Assembly (NCBI GenBank): GCA_014762485.1
Contig: JABURU010000225.1
Span: 1-8,112 of the forward strand
Direction: 5' to 3'
Source of the DNA: Gammaproteobacteria bacterium
GTDB taxonomy: Bacteria > Pseudomonadota > Gammaproteobacteria > Thiohalospirales > Thiohalospiraceae
Length of the DNA stretch: 8,112 nucleotides
Part shown: piece after piece, positions 5,919 to 8,112 of the stretch
Layout of the letters: each line of letters begins with the position of its first letter
Numbering within the stretch: the first letter of the stretch is position 1
The notes under the pieces: generated by a model
Told to the model about the DNA's origin: nothing
The model's database searches: none
What the model saw: only the letters and a program-made list of their open reading frames with translations
Translations under genes and position numbers: made by a program

Positions 5919-6455
5919 CTAAAACTGTACCGACAAAGTAACACCATAACCGCTATGGCTAGCTTTATTTAATGGCATAAACCATCCATCCCTAAACCTG
6001 AACTCATACCGCTTTGCATAGAATGAAACCGACATATCACTGGATATGGAATATTTAACCCCGGCAGCAACGTAATAATCTATTTCATTAGGCGATTCTG
6101 CATGCTCATGCGAGTTGCTCATACCATCAAAAAGCATCTCAAAGAAATCCATTCCTGCTTCAACATAGGGTGCAACAGTCCATGGTGCTTTAATCCCGGC
6201 AAAAAAATAGATGGGAACAATGGTAGTACGACCATCAAACTGGATAGGCGTTGAAGTGGATATATAATTCAGGTTCAAGCCGGCATAAACCATACCCGGC
6301 TCAGCACTTTGAAAACCTATAGATGACGCCATACCATGCTCTAAGGTTTCCTGGGAAAAATACATATTCCCCCTGACCTCATTTGCCGAGGCGTATCCTG
6401 TCAGGCAGGCAATTCCAAACAAAACAAATAATATTTTCTTTATATATTTTTTCAT
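5919..6455 (-). CDS. Outer-membrane beta-barrel protein, unknown function
   Basis: A 178-aa exported protein. Residues 1-24 are a signal peptide (Lys-rich start, hydrophobic core, Ala-Ser-Ala before a predicted cut at 24/25). The mature part of about 154 aa alternates polar and hydrophobic residues in seven or eight strands, for example MVYAGLNLNYIS, TIVPIYFFAGIKA, APYVEAGMDFFEML, IDYYVAAGVKYSIS and MSVSFYAKRYEFRF, and ends in GYGVTLSVQF, whose terminal Phe is the BAM-recognition signature. Size fits an eight-stranded barrel. The loop at 113-123 (SNSHEHAESPN) has two His. No family is recognised with confidence. A ribosome-binding site AAGG lies seven bases before the ATG; the upstream region is very AT-rich with no clear promoter. 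The gene looks AT-richer than its neighbours, which may indicate different ancestry. Confidence 0.82.
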   Translation of the reverse strand: MKKYIKKILFVLFGIACLTGYASANEVRGNMYFSQETLEHGMASSIGFQSAEPGMVYAGLNLNYISTSTPIQFDGRTTIVPIYFFAGIKAPWTVAPYVEAGMDFFEMLFDGMSNSHEHAESPNEIDYYVAAGVKYSISSDMSVSFYAKRYEFRFRDGWFMPLNKASHSGYGVTLSVQF

Positions 6456-6640
6456 AAACTGCCTTACCTACTGCACATATACCATTTCGCTATAAAATAT
6501 AACCATACAAGGAACTGTGACCTTATTATTATTTAATAGTTTCATCTATTGCTATGTAATAAAAGGCTTTTAATCACCTTAAAGCCACTAATAACTAACT
6601 CGCATTCAAAAAAGTGAAACTTACCGTGTATAGAATTAGG

Positions 6641-6687
6641 TTGAGATTATTAACCAGTATCATATATTGAGGAATACATTTTAGGAG
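6641..6687 (+). promoter_or_regulatory. Predicted promoter and ribosome-binding site of the SQR-like gene
   Basis: TTGAGA (6641-6646; 5/6), 16-bp spacer and TATATT (6663-6668; 5/6). Transcription would start near 6675, about 20 nt before the ATG, with AGGAG (6683-6687) seven bases upstream of ATG 6695. The rest of the 6456-6640 spacer is AT-rich and holds only a weak hairpin (6565-6570 with 6581-6586). Confidence 0.55.
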
Positions 6688-6694
6688 CAAAATT

Positions 6695-7828
6695 ATGAAC
6701 CAGGGGCATATCGCCATTATCGGCGTCGGTTTTGCCGCACTTACTGCGGCCAAAGAGGCGAGAACCCAAGCACCTAAGGCCAGGATCACCCTCATCGGAC
6801 GCAAGGCAGAGTTTATCTACCTACCCAGCCTGATCTGGATTCCCTCCGGTATTCGTCAGCCCGATGATCTCAGAATTCCACTCGATAACTTCCTGCGTAG
6901 ACATCGCATCGACTTCCATATCGGCGAGGTAACCGGGCTCAAAGATGGTGGTCGTACGGTGATCACCAACAATGGCGAAGTGACCAACGATGGTCTGATC
7001 ATCGCCTCCGGCGGCCGCTTTATTAAAAAGCTGCCCGGCATTGAAAATGCCATCACCCCATGCGAAGGCATTGATGCGGCGGTCAAGATCCGCGACCGCC
7101 TCAAAGAGATGGACGGTGGCACTATTGCCATCGGTTTCGGTGGTAACCCCAAGGAACCATCGGCGATGCGTGGCGGGCCGATGTTTGAGTTCCTCTTCGG
7201 GATCGATGCCCAGCTTCGAAAAGAGCGCCGCCGCGACAAGTTCAATATCGTCTTCTTCAACCCGGCCCCCGAGCCCGGAAAGCGCCTCGGCCCCAAGGCG
7301 GTCAAGCGACTCCTCTCGGTGATGGCCAAACGCGATATCAAAACCTATCTTGGTCATAAGATGAAGTCATTCGAAAACGGCAAGGTTACCACCGAAGGGG
7401 CCGAGTTCGATGCCGACCTGATCCTTTTCATGCCGGGTATGACCGGCAACCAGTGGTTCGATAACAGTGAACTACCCCGCTCACCCGGCGGACTGGTGGA
7501 AGCCAATGCTAACTGTAGCGTGCCAGGCTTTGACAAGGTTTATGTCGCCGGTGACTCGGGTAGCTTCCCGGGGCCAGAGTGGATGCCCAAGCAGGCACAC
7601 ATGGCCGACATCCAGGCGAAGGCAGCAGTCACCAACCTACTGACCGAATTCGATGGTAAGGAAGCAACCCAAACCTTCACACCAGAGCTGATGTGCATCG
7701 TCGATAGTGGCACCACCGGCATGTATATCTCACGCACTCCATCACGCAATATAGTAATGCCGCCGACGCGTATCATGCACTGGATGAAACGTTTCTTTGA
7801 ATGGTGGTATCTGCGGCAGTATCGTTAA
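6695..7828 (+). CDS. FAD-dependent oxidoreductase, sulfide:quinone reductase-like
   Basis: A 377-aa flavoprotein of the two-dinucleotide-binding-domain (Pyr_redox_2) fold, type SQR/FCSD, normal length. The N-terminal FAD Rossmann motif is IAIIGVGFAALTAAKEAR (6-23), followed by the acidic/basic second strand and the LIIASGG segment (101-107). The second domain has GGTIAIGFGG at 141-150. The C-terminal FAD motif VYVAGDSGSFPGPEWMPKQA (282-301) is characteristic of SQR/NDH-2 proteins. The last residues (MHWMKRFFEWWYLRQYR, 361-377) form an aromatic, basic amphipathic end like the SQR membrane anchor. Cys123 and Cys334 sit where SQRs carry their first and third cysteines, but the second (equivalent to Cys160 in A. 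ferrooxidans) is missing: the region GFGGNPKEPSAMRGGP has none. Cys274 is the only other Cys. Sulfide oxidation with quinone reduction is therefore possible but not assured. Start confirmed by a strong ribosome-binding site. Confidence 0.88.
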   Translation: MNQGHIAIIGVGFAALTAAKEARTQAPKARITLIGRKAEFIYLPSLIWIPSGIRQPDDLRIPLDNFLRRHRIDFHIGEVTGLKDGGRTVITNNGEVTNDGLIIASGGRFIKKLPGIENAITPCEGIDAAVKIRDRLKEMDGGTIAIGFGGNPKEPSAMRGGPMFEFLFGIDAQLRKERRRDKFNIVFFNPAPEPGKRLGPKAVKRLLSVMAKRDIKTYLGHKMKSFENGKVTTEGAEFDADLILFMPGMTGNQWFDNSELPRSPGGLVEANANCSVPGFDKVYVAGDSGSFPGPEWMPKQAHMADIQAKAAVTNLLTEFDGKEATQTFTPELMCIVDSGTTGMYISRTPSRNIVMPPTRIMHWMKRFFEWWYLRQYR

Positions 7829-7848
7829 GAGAGAGTAGCGTTTACATA

Positions 7849-7874
7849 GGGGGCGCAACAAAATGAGCGCCCCC
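7849..7874. terminator. GC-rich hairpin between convergent genes
   Basis: A perfect 8-bp stem GGGGGCGC / GCGCCCCC with a 10-nt AT-rich loop, 20 nt after the SQR-like gene's stop and 44 nt beyond the stop of the convergent partial gene. No T-run on either side, but the position fits a shared 3'-end structure. The remainder of 7829-7917 holds nothing recognised. Confidence 0.55.
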
Positions 7875-7917
7875 GTGAACAGGAGCGAATGGCTTGAGGT
7901 AGTTATTAGAATCATTG

Positions 7918-8112
7918 TTAACCACCATACTTTTCGGCTGCAAGTTCATATTTTCGTGGAACTTCATTATAAATATATAGCATGGCAGGTATACATGCCG
8001 GACCATTAGTACTTATTTCAACCAAAGGCTGGGAAGTCCATATTTCTACAATAGGACAAGTCTTTTTCGCACGATTGTGAAAATGAATTAATGGGAAAAA
8101 TATAATTACAAC
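7918..8112 (-). CDS. C-terminal part of an unrecognised protein, cut by the window edge
   Basis: A minus-strand frame stays open from the right edge to TAA at 7918-7920, 64 codons with no ATG, GTG or TTG before codon 44, so the start lies outside the window. The visible part opens with a hydrophobic run (VVIIFFPLIHF), possibly the end of a membrane segment, then HNRAKKTCPIVEIWTSQPLV, a Pro/Cys-containing stretch and a charged end (KYELAAEKYGG). Cys19 and Cys40 are the only cysteines. An open frame this long is uncommon in such AT-rich DNA, and it ends just before the shared hairpin, in convergent arrangement with the SQR-like gene. No family is recognised. Confidence 0.5.
   Translation of the reverse strand, partial: VVIIFFPLIHFHNRAKKTCPIVEIWTSQPLVEISTNGPACIPAMLYIYNEVPRKYELAAEKYGG

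Noticed and set aside
6403..6408. Lipoprotein signal in the outer-membrane protein (Cys17)
   Set aside because: The residues before the Cys (Gly-Ile-Ala) do not make a good lipobox, whereas a standard signal-peptidase-I site with Ala-Ser-Ala follows.
6565..6586. GGCTTT/AAAGCC hairpin followed on the minus strand by TTTT
   Set aside because: No minus-strand gene ends there, so a terminator role has no support; likely chance in AT-rich spacer.
6595..6804. Minus-strand open frame over the SQR-like start and its promoter
   Set aside because: Overlaps the strong plus-strand promoter, ribosome-binding site and FAD motif; no ribosome-binding site of its own.
6821..7357. Long open frame on the minus strand inside the SQR-like gene
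   Set aside because: Antisense shadow of a GC-richer gene; Asp/Glu/Gly-biased product without motifs, while the plus strand has clear FAD motifs.
7984..7999. Imperfect palindrome centred on GTATAC
   Set aside because: Short, imperfect and inside the partial coding frame; no regulatory context.

Overview
This is a contig of a mesophilic Gram-negative bacterium, most likely a gammaproteobacterium. The support is the E. coli-like SelD and MnmH pair, a GcvA-like LysR regulator, an outer-membrane beta-barrel protein with an N-terminal signal peptide and terminal Phe, and a sulfide:quinone-reductase-like flavoprotein. Coding is moderately GC-rich. The spacers and the outer-membrane gene look clearly more AT-rich, and the flavoprotein gene the most GC-rich.

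Layout, left to right. Bases 1-63 are not genomic: they are poly-G noise plus a near-complete Nextera read-1 adapter. From about 64 on there is a single-domain rhodanese (67-414, +) ending at a long hairpin, then a gene-poor stretch (415-1148) holding a broken response-regulator receiver domain (+). Next comes a BASS-family Na+-coupled transporter (1149-2012, -) with its own promoter. It is divergent from a two-gene selenium operon, selD (2281-3321, +) and mnmH (3327-4448, +). That pair makes selenophosphate and uses it to convert 2-thiouridine to 2-selenouridine in tRNA wobble positions. No selA, selB or tRNA-Sec is in view.

The middle (4567-5902) is the most interesting block. A small His-rich protein (4656-4844, -) is transcribed divergently from a LysR-type regulator (5006-5902, +). 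Their predicted promoters overlap at the -35 elements, inside a 22-bp imperfect dyad. The regulator appears to start at a rare AUU codon. The small gene's transcript carries CUCCUCC (anti-Shine-Dalgarno-like) motifs both in its leader and in the apical loop of its terminator, which suggests a combined small-protein and regulatory-RNA transcript. This is the best candidate here for an undescribed system, but it is inference from sequence architecture.

The right part has an outer-membrane beta-barrel protein (5919-6455, -), a divergent spacer with a good promoter and ribosome-binding site, and a flavoprotein of the SQR/FCSD type (6695-7828, +) that lacks the central redox cysteine. A strong GC hairpin follows. 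The 3'-terminal part of an unrecognised protein runs in from the right edge on the minus strand (7918-8112). Rhodanese, SelD/MnmH and the SQR-like protein share a loose sulfur/selenium theme, but only selD-mnmH form a visible operon.
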